Shown: positions 15,977 through 23,461 of the stretch, piece by piece
Layout: each line of letters starts with the position of its first letter
Position numbering within the stretch: position 1 is the stretch's first letter
NCBI GenBank assembly: GCA_944323725.1
Contig: CALUTP010000007.1
Span: forward strand, 1 to 38,123
Direction: 5' to 3'
Source of the DNA: Candidatus Gastranaerophilales bacterium
GTDB taxonomy: Bacteria > Cyanobacteriota > Vampirovibrionia > Gastranaerophilales > Gastranaerophilaceae
DNA length: 38,123 bases
Notes under the pieces: generated by a model
What the model was told of the DNA's origin: nothing
Databases searched by the model: none
What the model saw: only the letters and a program-made list of their open reading frames with translations
Program-made: the position numbers and the translations under genes

Positions 15977-18709
15977 TTAACCAACTTTCCTAAATTGGTT
16001 GGATTTTTTTTCTTGATAGTTTTGTGAACTATGTTTGTTTTTATATATATATATACTGCCACCTAAGACTGCAATTGTTCCAAGAGCAATATAAGCTCCC
16101 ATTTTTTGCCATTTAGAACCGCTAGGCTTTTTAAGGGTTTCTTGTGCGTTTTCTACAGTAGTTTCTATTGTGTCTATAGCCGTACGTTTTAATTTCTCGA
16201 AAGAGCCGCCAAATTCACCTACAAGACGTTTCATAGGATTTTTATCTCTGCCTGCCCAGCCTTTTGAAATTTCCATCCCATCTTCAGTATATAATTGTAA
16301 TGTGGAGCGTCCTCCATTTAAGATGTTATTATTATGCCAATCAAATTTAGCTCTTCCTCCATTTTCCGCCATTTTTTCATATAATTTTGGATTTTCATAA
16401 TAAGTTTTTGCCATGTCTTCAAACATATCGGCTACTTGTTCTGCGGCTAGTTCAATACGTCTGTTATCAATTTGGTCACCTGTTAGTTTGGTCAAATCTG
16501 TTCCTTCTGGCCAATTTAAATCTTCAATATTACGCATAAATGCATCAACTGTCTTGAATCCATTAGCTTTTTCTGCATTTTCTCCTGCTGTAATTATCAT
16601 TTCTCCAGCACCACCAGTATTTAATGATGCCGTAGGTGTTCCTGATTGAATTGATTCTGGAACAGAAAGCCCCTGTGGTTCACCTCTTGAAGTAAATATC
16701 CCGTATGTGGCACAAGTTACAAGTCTATTTGGGAAGAATCCATTACCATACATACAATTCTTTTTATATGCTCCACCATCAAGGTTTTGAATTTTATACA
16801 TTATATCTTTTATTAAGTGGAAATCTCCAGTCCCCCCATCATTCATTTGCCAAGGATCAGGACCACTTCCTAGTGCTAGTTTAAAGTGTTCTTTCCATTC
16901 TTTTGGTACGGTTGGTCTTTCTAGAAATTTGAGAAAACCTTTTAAGGTTATTGGGTAACCCTTTTGTGCATCTGAACGCCCCCAGCCCATAAGTAGTATG
17001 TCTTTTGGATCAAATTTTGAAAGTCCTCCAAGTACGTATCTTTGTTTTTCAATTAAATCTTTCGAATATAGTAGTTGGTTAAGAGCATCATCCACACTTG
17101 CATTTGTATAGTCCCCTAATTTATCAATTCTTTTTTCTGTTGCTTCTCCTACCATATTTAAGAATGCTTCTGTATTTTTTCTTTTGGCAGCAACAATTTG
17201 TTCTCCAGTATCAGTTGCAGGATTATATGGTGTGTACCAGCTCATATCTGCAGATAATCCGTTTGACTTGCCCATTGTTGCTTTTGGATTATTTATCTGC
17301 ATAAACTCTATATTACAGCCATTTGGTCTACCAGGAATTTTATCTCCTTCAATTTCTGCTTCTCTAAATAAGGAGGTGAGACCTCTTGCCATATCATTAT
17401 ATTGTATAACTTCATTAGCAAAGGTATGAGAAACATGGTTTGCGGATACTGCGGTAGGATTAGCTTTTCTTGCAATAAGTGGTGTAATTGACTGATTATA
17501 ATTACCATTATCATCAACATAGTGTTGTAAAAATGGTTTAATGATTCTATCTACAAGCGCATTTTCTTCTTTAGATAGAGTGTATTTATGTTTATCAATT
17601 TCTAGCAAGTCAGGGAATTCAGCCATTTGTGATAATTTCAGGTAATCATCCACAGTAGCTTTATATCTTAAAAAATCCATAGGGTTCCCTACTGTACCTT
17701 GATAATCTGGCATAGGATTATGGAATATATCAATAATTTTATACCCTCTGTAGTATTCATTATTTACTGATCTGTTTATTATAGACTCTGTAATAGGAAA
17801 ACCTGTTCTGCAGTGTGCAATTACATTTGCAGGGTTAAAATATCTATGTTCTGCAGTATTCATTTTTGGTAACATATCAGCTGCGGCATCCCCAAAATCT
17901 CTTGTAAATAAGTTTACATGAGGATGGTCTTTTAATTCTGGAGAATATGTGTATGCTTTTTGAAATTTTGCAAGTTCAGGGGTATGAATACAATATACAT
18001 TTTTATCGTCCAATGTCCCATCTTTAAGTGGAATTACCATTTTATAAACACGATATGGGATTGATTTAATTTTACTTAAATCATTTTCATCAATTCTTTG
18101 AATTACACCTTTGGTTTCTGTAGGTATTAATTCTCTAAATGCTGAAACTTTTATTCCTTCTTTTTTGCCTGTGAGGTCATATAGTTTTTTTATATTATCA
18201 TTTGGGGTTGCTGGCGTGTCTTGAACGACAAATTTGATTTGGTCTTCTGTGGTCTTAAGCTGTTCTGCAATTTTGGCTTTTGTCATTGTCTCAGGATATG
18301 AGAGAAACCAATTTTCCGGCATTGGATTTCTAGGGTTATATTCAACACCATTAGGTAGAACTAGGACTTTTATTTGACCTTTTGGATTGTTATAGCTATA
18401 TAAAGGTACTGCATGTCTAAAGTCTAGTCCATCATTATTTAATGCTGTAGGCATTTGGTCTGCGACGCTGCCAGCACCTCCACACTTATACATATCTAGA
18501 CCTATGTAACTGTCTTCTACTGAAACAGAAAGTCCTTGCTTTACATTCTTTTCAGGTACTCCAGTAAATGAAATATGTACCAGTGTTGGTTTTTGTTGTT
18601 TTGATGAATATTGGCTATTTTGACTAATTGTATTAGTTATATGTGTGTGTTCTCTTCCCTGTGCAGATTTTTGTGCCTGAATATAAGGCATAATAGGTGT
18701 AATGCGCAT
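15977..18709 (-). CDS. Membrane-anchored glycogen/starch-synthase-like (GT5-type) protein
   Basis: A 910-residue protein with elements of a GT-B glycosyltransferase of the glycogen-synthase type. KCGGAGSVADQMPTAL (residues 75-90) corresponds to the KxGGL motif that binds ADP-glucose. WGRSDAQKG (about 575) corresponds to the SRLxxQKG motif with Arg and Lys retained. SRGEPQGLSVPESIQSGTP and TGGAGEMI (about 672-700) correspond to the catalytic ExxGL and TGG blocks. GlgA is usually about 480 residues, and here long insertions lie between the two halves. The first 50 residues are low-complexity and end in HISFTG. A single hydrophobic segment (AYIALGTIAVLGGSIYIY, about 872-889) near the C-terminus, followed by a basic tail, predicts a tail anchor. 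AAGGGG precedes the ATG. The sugar donor, acceptor and activity are inferred and not shown. It is not linked to other glycogen genes in the window. Confidence 0.65.
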   Translation of the reverse strand: MRITPIMPYIQAQKSAQGREHTHITNTISQNSQYSSKQQKPTLVHISFTGVPEKNVKQGLSVSVEDSYIGLDMYKCGGAGSVADQMPTALNNDGLDFRHAVPLYSYNNPKGQIKVLVLPNGVEYNPRNPMPENWFLSYPETMTKAKIAEQLKTTEDQIKFVVQDTPATPNDNIKKLYDLTGKKEGIKVSAFRELIPTETKGVIQRIDENDLSKIKSIPYRVYKMVIPLKDGTLDDKNVYCIHTPELAKFQKAYTYSPELKDHPHVNLFTRDFGDAAADMLPKMNTAEHRYFNPANVIAHCRTGFPITESIINRSVNNEYYRGYKIIDIFHNPMPDYQGTVGNPMDFLRYKATVDDYLKLSQMAEFPDLLEIDKHKYTLSKEENALVDRIIKPFLQHYVDDNGNYNQSITPLIARKANPTAVSANHVSHTFANEVIQYNDMARGLTSLFREAEIEGDKIPGRPNGCNIEFMQINNPKATMGKSNGLSADMSWYTPYNPATDTGEQIVAAKRKNTEAFLNMVGEATEKRIDKLGDYTNASVDDALNQLLYSKDLIEKQRYVLGGLSKFDPKDILLMGWGRSDAQKGYPITLKGFLKFLERPTVPKEWKEHFKLALGSGPDPWQMNDGGTGDFHLIKDIMYKIQNLDGGAYKKNCMYGNGFFPNRLVTCATYGIFTSRGEPQGLSVPESIQSGTPTASLNTGGAGEMIITAGENAEKANGFKTVDAFMRNIEDLNWPEGTDLTKLTGDQIDNRRIELAAEQVADMFEDMAKTYYENPKLYEKMAENGGRAKFDWHNNNILNGGRSTLQLYTEDGMEISKGWAGRDKNPMKRLVGEFGGSFEKLKRTAIDTIETTVENAQETLKKPSGSKWQKMGAYIALGTIAVLGGSIYIYKNKHSSQNYQEKKSNQFRKVG

Positions 18710-18757
18710 AATTGAAACCCCTTTACTATTATCTAGTTCTTATATTTTAGTCATGCT

Positions 18758-18778
18758 GCAGAAAATCTAATCTTCTGC
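18758..18778. promoter_or_regulatory. Inverted repeat in the divergent region before nupC and the GT5-like gene
   Basis: GCAGAA - 9 nt - TTCTGC, about 50 nt upstream of the 910-residue gene's ATG and about 145 nt upstream of the nucleoside transporter. It could be an operator or chance; no known consensus is recognised. The rest of 18710-18923 is AT-rich and holds no gene. Confidence 0.25.
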
Positions 18779-18923
18779 TTTTATACTAAAATGCTGACAA
18801 AAATTTTTTCAATAGTTTGTATTAAAAGTGTTAAGAATTATTAAGTAAAGTTTTTTCAATATTTAAAGTTTTTTTTATTCCTTTAAAGTAGAATTAATTC
18901 TGTAGTTAAACAAAAGGGGACAA

Positions 18924-20210
18924 ATGGACAGATTTTTTGGAATTTTTGGGATAGTATTTATATTTTTAATTGCCTTTTTAATGTCAAATAATAGGAAAGC
19001 TATAAATTATAAAACAGTTGCTACTGGATTTGTTTTACAGGTTTTACTCGCTGTATTTGTTTTTAAAGTCCCTTTTGGAAGAGCTTTATTCATGAATATT
19101 GGTCTATTTATCCAAAAAATTCTTGATTTTGCAAAAGAAGGTGGCTCTTTTGTATTTGGTCCATTGATTGATAATATTAAACTCAGTTTTGTATGGGGGA
19201 GTGGTGCTAATATTTTTGCGCTCCAATTGATTGCTTCTTTGATATTTATGATGATATTAGTTAATATTCTTTATTACTATGGAATTATGCAAAGAGTTGT
19301 TCCAATATTCGGAAGAGCTATGAATAAAATAATGTCAGTTAGCGGCGCTGAAGCGTTATCAAATGTTGCTAGTGCTTTTGTAGGTCAAATAGCAGCTCAA
19401 ATTATGATTAGACCATATCTAGCGAAGTTGACGCGTTCTGAACTTTTAGCTTCTATGACTGGGAGTATGGCTTGTATTTCTGGTGCTACAATGCCTATAT
19501 ATATTGGCATGGGTATTCCTGCTCAGTATTTACTTGCTGCTTCTATTATGGCAGCTCCTGGTGCACTTGTTATAAGTAAAATAGTTTATCCTGAGACTCA
19601 TGTGCCTGAAACAAGTGAGAATTTTTCTATTGCCTATAGTAAAAGGAAAAAACCTTATATAAATGTTTTTGATGCAATTTCTTCCGGAGCATCTGAGGGG
19701 ATGAAAGTAGCTATTAATGTTATTGCGATGATTTTAGCTCTTGTTGCTCTTGTTGCAATGATTGATTGGTTCTTGGGCGTATTTGGTGCTTTTATTGTAA
19801 ACTATCTGCATATTAATTTTGCAGGAGTAGGATTTGATTTAAATCAACTTTCGCTAAGATTAATATTAGGAAAGTTGTTTGCTGTATTTGCTTTTTTGAT
19901 GGGAGTCCCTCTGCATGAGGCTACTGCTGTTGGTAGTTTGATGGGTACAAAGCTTGTATTAAATGAAATGGTAGCTTATGTTGATTTAGTGCATTTACCA
20001 CAGGCATTATCTCCTAAGAGTTTTTTAATAGCAAGTTTTGCTCTTTGCAGTTTTGGTAATTTTGGTTCAATTGCTATACAGCTTGGTGGGATTGGTGAAC
20101 TTGCTCCTAACCAGAGAAAAAATTTAGCAAGACTTGGTGTAAGAGCTCTTATTTGTGGTACTCTTACTTGTTATATGTCTGCTGCAATTGTTGGTGTATT
20201 GTTCAATTAA
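18924..20210 (+). CDS. nupC: Concentrative nucleoside transporter (CNT/NupC family)
   Basis: This is a 428-residue polytopic inner-membrane protein that takes up nucleosides by cation symport. The family pattern is clear: an N-terminal pair of helices, the gate region GVVP-like RVVPIFGRAMNKIMSVSGAEA, the signature MTGSMACISGATMPIYIGMG then AASIMAAPGALVISKIVYPE, and the C-terminal CALCSFGNFGSI-like block (SFALCSFGNFGSIAIQLGG). Length is typical of bacterial CNTs. The ATG has AAAAGGGG about 5 nt upstream. It is monocistronic and its stop abuts the relic XRE gene on the other strand. Cation and substrate preference cannot be read from the sequence. Confidence 0.93.
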   Translation: MDRFFGIFGIVFIFLIAFLMSNNRKAINYKTVATGFVLQVLLAVFVFKVPFGRALFMNIGLFIQKILDFAKEGGSFVFGPLIDNIKLSFVWGSGANIFALQLIASLIFMMILVNILYYYGIMQRVVPIFGRAMNKIMSVSGAEALSNVASAFVGQIAAQIMIRPYLAKLTRSELLASMTGSMACISGATMPIYIGMGIPAQYLLAASIMAAPGALVISKIVYPETHVPETSENFSIAYSKRKKPYINVFDAISSGASEGMKVAINVIAMILALVALVAMIDWFLGVFGAFIVNYLHINFAGVGFDLNQLSLRLILGKLFAVFAFLMGVPLHEATAVGSLMGTKLVLNEMVAYVDLVHLPQALSPKSFLIASFALCSFGNFGSIAIQLGGIGELAPNQRKNLARLGVRALICGTLTCYMSAAIVGVLFN

Positions 20211-20400
20211 TTACTCTTTAAATATTTCTATAAACTCGATTTTAAAAAAGTCAGCAATAGCAATAATTTTATCTAACGACAGTATGATTCTGCTGTTTTC
20301 AACCTTGTTTATATATAGACGAGTTGCCTCCGATATATTCTGATAATTGTTTACGACAGCAGCTATAGCGTTCCCTTAAGTAGTCTAAATTCCCACGAAA
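20211..20400 (-). pseudogene. Remnant of a small XRE-family HTH regulator
   Basis: Two frames together spell a typical XRE domain. The first (about 20400-20326) reads FRGNLDYLRERYSCCRKQ then LSEYI. The second, shifted by one nucleotide, reads SEATRLYINKVENSRI then ILSLDKIIAIADFFKIEF, ending IEIFKE-stop at 20211. Removing one G from the GG at the join (ATCGGAGGC) gives a continuous LSEYIEATRLYINKVEN. An in-frame TAA lies immediately upstream of the first segment and no start codon is available. The gene is therefore both 5'-truncated and frameshifted. Confidence 0.7.
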
Positions 20401-20502
20401 TTATTTTAGAATATCTTTATTTATTTACTATAATCGTAAATAACTATATTAATCAAATCATTTTGGAGTAGATTATTTCGGGTTATATATAACAACTAAA
20501 GG

Positions 20503-20664
20503 AATAGTGCCAATGTGATTAGTTTGTGGGATGGAAGTCCTAATGGTTATACTTGAAAGTATAAAGGAACTTCTGGTGGTAATGGTACTGGCTGTACTGC
20601 TTGGGTATTAAACAAGGTTAATATAGATTACCTAATATGTGATATTTCCGAAGACTGGAAATAA
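20503..20664 (+). pseudogene. 3' remnant of a prepilin-like gene
   Basis: The plus strand, in one frame, reads NSANVISLWDGSPNGYT, an in-frame TGA, KYKGTSGGNGTGCTAWVLNK and a tail VNIDYLICDISEDWK-stop. The Gly-Cys block (GTGCTAW) matches the C-terminal pattern of the window's intact prepilins (GMGCAYW at 7.9 kb, ATGCGLV at 32.5 kb). The TGA stands where Trp (TGG) would fit. No FTLAEV segment is found upstream. Together with the XRE remnant it fills the stretch between nupC and the zinc-ribbon gene. 20401-20502 shows nothing recognisable. Confidence 0.6.
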
Positions 20665-20668
20665 AATT

Positions 20669-20980
20669 CTATTTCGGTAAGTGATCTGCCCAGTGTTCAT
20701 CAAGGTTTTTTATAAATCTGTGGGCATCTATTACATCATCATAAGATATCGGTTCAGGACCTTCTTGCACTTCTAAGGCTATATCAGAGTCATTTTTTAC
20801 ATCTATCCCAGAAAATCCTAGAAATGCTATGCCAAAATTTTTCCCGCAATTCCTGCATATGAGATGAGTTACTGTTAATCCTGGTTCTTCTCGCTTTATT
20901 TCAAATGAATTTTCATCAAAATCTGATTTACAATGAGAACAGCATAAATTTGAAAATAGTGCTTTTAATTTCTTTTTCAT
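20669..20980 (-). CDS. Small zinc-ribbon protein of unknown function
   Basis: A 103-residue protein with two CxxC pairs (CSHC at about residues 14-17 and CRNC at about 42-45), as in a zinc ribbon. An acidic C-terminal half follows (DIALEVQEGPEPISYDDVIDAHRFI). It has no membrane segment or signal peptide. The ATG has an AGAGGAAA Shine-Dalgarno about 5 nt upstream. It stands alone on the minus strand next to the decayed XRE/pilin region. I do not recognise a specific family. Confidence 0.7.
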   Translation of the reverse strand: MKKKLKALFSNLCCSHCKSDFDENSFEIKREEPGLTVTHLICRNCGKNFGIAFLGFSGIDVKNDSDIALEVQEGPEPISYDDVIDAHRFIKNLDEHWADHLPK

Positions 20981-21030
20981 TATTTCCTCTTTCTTCTATT
21001 ATACATAATAAGATGATTTTAAAATATTAT

Positions 21031-21059
21031 TTTATAAATTTTGAAAATAGTGTTACAAT
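21031..21059 (+). promoter_or_regulatory. Extended -10 promoter upstream of the 31-residue membrane peptide
   Basis: TTTATA (21031-21036), 17 nt, TGT-TACAAT (-10 at 21054-21059). The leader is about 45 nt and contains GGAGAG at 21101-21106. Confidence 0.5.
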
Positions 21060-21111
21060 TTATTTCGACATGGGAATAATATACATGTGTAAACTATATA
21101 GGAGAGTTTAT

Positions 21112-21207
21112 ATGGAAGCTATTAATTTAATTCTTTTCGGTTTTATTGTTTATACTGCTTTAATAGTAGTACCAAGCATTTGGGAAGAATTAACTACAGA
21201 ATCTTAA
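21112..21207 (+). CDS. Small single-span membrane protein, 31 residues
   Basis: ATG at 21112 with GGAGAG 5 nt upstream. The product begins MEAINLILFGFIVYTALIVV, a single hydrophobic helix, and ends in an acidic tail PSIWEELTTES. Good ribosome site, promoter and amphipathic layout support it as a real small protein. Its function is unknown. The frame is open back to 20905, but those upstream residues have no comparable start site. Downstream (21208-21339) no gene is seen. A CGCTTA-ATCC-TAAGCG hairpin lies at 21302-21317 without a T run. Confidence 0.55.
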   Translation: MEAINLILFGFIVYTALIVVPSIWEELTTES

Positions 21208-21339
21208 TTATCTAATTTTTTAGACGTAGTGAAGTGTGAAATTGTTTCAAGTTTTTCACTGCAAATCAGGTGAGAATGGTTTCTTAAAAGTGTTAGTTGT
21301 ACGCTTAATCCTAAGCGCTATGGTGTTTTGTACCTATTT

Positions 21340-22701
21340 TTAGGCAGGAAGAACTTCTTTTAAGCATTCTAGTGCAATATCTGTTGCAAAATCCATATCT
21401 TGTTTTTCTATGATTAGCGGTGGATTGAAATAGATTACATCTCCTAGCGGTCTTAGTAATACCCCTTTTTTCAGAGCTTTTCTGTAAATTTGATAGCCTA
21501 TTCTTAGTTTAGAATCAAAAGCCTGTTTTGTTTTCTTATCTTTTACCAATTCTATAGCATTTATCAATCCTATTGATCTTATATCGCCAACATTTTTATG
21601 TGGGGCGAATTTCTCTTTTATTATTTGAGTAAAGTATTTTGCTTTTTCGTTAGCTTGTTTTAGGATTGAACCATCTTTTAATATATCTAAAACTGCTATT
21701 GCTGCAGAGCAGGCAAGGGGGTTCCCACTGTAAGTGTGAGAGTGCATAAATGCTTTACCAGTATTGTAGTCTGCGTAAAATGCATCATAAATCTTTTGTG
21801 TTGTTACAAATAATGCCATAGGCATGTACCCCCCAGTTAAACCTTTTGATAGGCACATTATGTCTGGAGATACTCCGGCATGATCGAATGCAAACATTTT
21901 GCCTGTGCGCCCATATCCTGTTGCAATTTCATCTGCTATTAGGTGAACATTGTATTCGTCACATAATTCTCTCAATTTTTTTAAATACATTGGAGGATAT
22001 ACTTTCATTCCTGCGGAGCCTTGTAATAGTGGTTCAACTAGGAGTCCAGCTGTTTCATTACCATATTTTTTAAATGTTTCTGCAGCTTTTTGTGCACATT
22101 CACAATTACAATGATCTCTATCTTTTCCATATGGGCATCTGTAGCAGTCTGGTCCTTGAATTCTTACTACATCCATTAAAATAGGTTTGTATAACTTTGT
22201 GTATAAGTCACAATCCCCAACAGAAAGAGCTCCTATAGTTTCACCATGGTAGGCCTCTGATAACGCCATAAACCTTGTTTTTTGAGGGTTTCCAGTCTGT
22301 GCGTGATATTGAAAACTTACTTTCATAGCTGCTTCAATTGCGGATGAGCCATTATCTGTAAAATTGAATTTACAAAGTCCTTTGGGTAAAACTTGCGCTA
22401 GTCTTTCACATAGTTCTATTGCAGGTTTATGTGAAAAGTTTGCAAAAATTACATGCTCCAGATTGTCAATTTGTTTTTTTACAGAGGCATTTATTATGGG
22501 GTTACAATGCCCCAAAAGGTTACACCACCATGAACTTATCACATCTAGATATTTATTGCCCTCTGTATCATATAGATAAATACCTTTTCCATGATCGATT
22601 ACTATTGGGGGAAAATCCTCATAATCCTTCATTTGTGAGCAAGGGTGCCATATATATTTCAAATCTGTTTCAGCCCAGTTTTTTGTTTGATCTAGTATCA
22701 T
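21340..22701 (-). CDS. bioA: Adenosylmethionine-8-amino-7-oxononanoate aminotransferase
   Basis: BioA uses SAM as amino donor to convert KAPA to DAPA in biotin synthesis and is a PLP enzyme. Visible hallmarks are DLKYIWHPCSQMKDY at the N-terminus, GSSAIEAAMKVSFQYH, the Asp-containing LIADEIATGYGRTG, the PLP lysine in CLSKGLTGGYMPMA, and HSHTYSGNPLACSAA. A Cys-rich insertion (CYRCPYGKDRDHCNCECA) is common in this BioA subgroup. The ATG at 22701 (453 residues) is chosen because AAGGAG lies 8 nt upstream. The longer in-frame version to 22734 overlaps bioD. The bioA Shine-Dalgarno lies within the last codons of bioD, and the bioD stop is 1 nt before the bioA ATG, so the two are translationally coupled. 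Confidence 0.96.
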   Translation of the reverse strand: MILDQTKNWAETDLKYIWHPCSQMKDYEDFPPIVIDHGKGIYLYDTEGNKYLDVISSWWCNLLGHCNPIINASVKKQIDNLEHVIFANFSHKPAIELCERLAQVLPKGLCKFNFTDNGSSAIEAAMKVSFQYHAQTGNPQKTRFMALSEAYHGETIGALSVGDCDLYTKLYKPILMDVVRIQGPDCYRCPYGKDRDHCNCECAQKAAETFKKYGNETAGLLVEPLLQGSAGMKVYPPMYLKKLRELCDEYNVHLIADEIATGYGRTGKMFAFDHAGVSPDIMCLSKGLTGGYMPMALFVTTQKIYDAFYADYNTGKAFMHSHTYSGNPLACSAAIAVLDILKDGSILKQANEKAKYFTQIIKEKFAPHKNVGDIRSIGLINAIELVKDKKTKQAFDSKLRIGYQIYRKALKKGVLLRPLGDVIYFNPPLIIEKQDMDFATDIALECLKEVLPA

Positions 22702-22702
22702 T

Positions 22703-23389
22703 TTATATCTCCTTAAATAATGATATAAGTTCATTGCAGTCTATATTTAAGTCTTTTTCATTGTCTTTGACATCAGCAATTACTTTTATTCCAGTTAGAT
22801 TTTCTATCTGAAATTTATTATCTTTTTGCATTAAATCATTTTCTTTGTAATGATTAAGTATTATGCCTTGAGTTTTAATCCCTTTTTGTTTTAAATATTC
22901 AGTTGTTAAAACTGCACTATTTATTGAGCCTAATTCTGCCGATGCAACGACTATTACATCAAGATTAAGCATTTTTATTATGTCAGGAAGTATCATTTTA
23001 TCTTCTTTTAAGTTAAATGGGCAAATAATACCTCCAGCGCCTTCCACAACTAAATATTCGAAATTTTGTTTTTTATTTTCAAAATCTTTTTTTATTTTGT
23101 CTTTAGAAATACTTATTCCTTCAATTTGGGCTGCAAGATGTGGGGATACAGCGGTTTTGAATATATAAGAGGCATAATCTTCTGGTTTTCCATCCAGTTT
23201 TGCGGTTTTAACGACGTGAGCACAATCTCCTGGTACTAAATTACCATTAATAATTTCTGCTCCGCTTAATACGGGTTTGTAATATCCGCAGTTTATGCCT
23301 GCTTGTCTAATTTTTTTTACTATTAGTGCTGAAATAAAAGTTTTACCAACATCAGTACCAGTTGCTGTTATAAATATCCCTTTTGCCAT
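22703..23389 (-). CDS. bioD: Dethiobiotin synthetase
   Basis: BioD carboxylates DAPA with ATP to form dethiobiotin, the step after BioA. The P-loop ITATGTDVGKTFISAL is at the N-terminus, followed by the substrate Lys region YKPVLSG, VEGAGGIICPFN, and the nucleotide-binding end (GIILNHYKEND). The ATG at 23389 (228 residues) has GGAG about 7 nt upstream and starts directly at the P-loop domain. The longer frame to 23446 would run through a terminator hairpin and is rejected. It forms a two-gene bioD-bioA unit. bioB and bioF are not in the window. Confidence 0.95.
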   Translation of the reverse strand: MAKGIFITATGTDVGKTFISALIVKKIRQAGINCGYYKPVLSGAEIINGNLVPGDCAHVVKTAKLDGKPEDYASYIFKTAVSPHLAAQIEGISISKDKIKKDFENKKQNFEYLVVEGAGGIICPFNLKEDKMILPDIIKMLNLDVIVVASAELGSINSAVLTTEYLKQKGIKTQGIILNHYKENDLMQKDNKFQIENLTGIKVIADVKDNEKDLNIDCNELISLFKEI

Positions 23390-23396
23390 TTTTATT

Positions 23397-23442
23397 CTCC
23401 AAAAAAATAACACTTTCAGTTTAGAACTAAAAGTGTTATTTT
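23397..23442 (-). terminator. Terminator between the TpsB gene and bioD
   Basis: A hairpin AAAATAACACTTT / AAAGTGTTATTTT (arms 23404-23416 and 23430-23442, with an inner AGTT/AACT pairing) is followed on the minus strand by a T run that ends directly at the bioD Shine-Dalgarno. No separate bioDA promoter is evident between the hairpin and the gene. Confidence 0.75.
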
Positions 23443-23461
23443 TCAAGTTTTATTTTTATTA

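Noticed and set aside
16040-16056. TA-repeat stretch in the 3' part of the 910-residue gene as a phase-variable tract
   Set aside because: It is a short, imperfect AT run inside the coding frame near the tail anchor in AT-rich DNA, and the frame is intact.
20503-20664. TGA read as an amino acid (recoded stop) in the pilin remnant
   Set aside because: The fragment also lacks its 5' half and sits beside another broken gene, so decay is the simpler explanation. No other gene here needs TGA decoding.
20905-21111. Upstream extension of the 31-residue membrane protein frame (100-codon version)
   Set aside because: It overlaps the zinc-ribbon gene and its promoter region on the other strand and has no good start site; GGAGAG fits only the ATG at 21112.
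21112-21207. Similarity of the small membrane protein to photosystem peptides such as PsbM
   Set aside because: The resemblance is only a short Met-Glu start and one hydrophobic helix. Nothing else photosynthetic is in the window and the match is not specific.
21302-21317. CGCTTA-ATCC-TAAGCG hairpin as a terminator for bioA or the small membrane gene
   Set aside because: No T run follows on either strand. It may still be an RNA structure, but there is no basis for a call.
23404-23442. BirA-type biotin operator before bioD
   Set aside because: The arms (ATAACACTTT/AAAGTGTTAT) do not match the BirA consensus I know, the inner pairing makes it a full hairpin, and a T run follows. A terminator explains it better.
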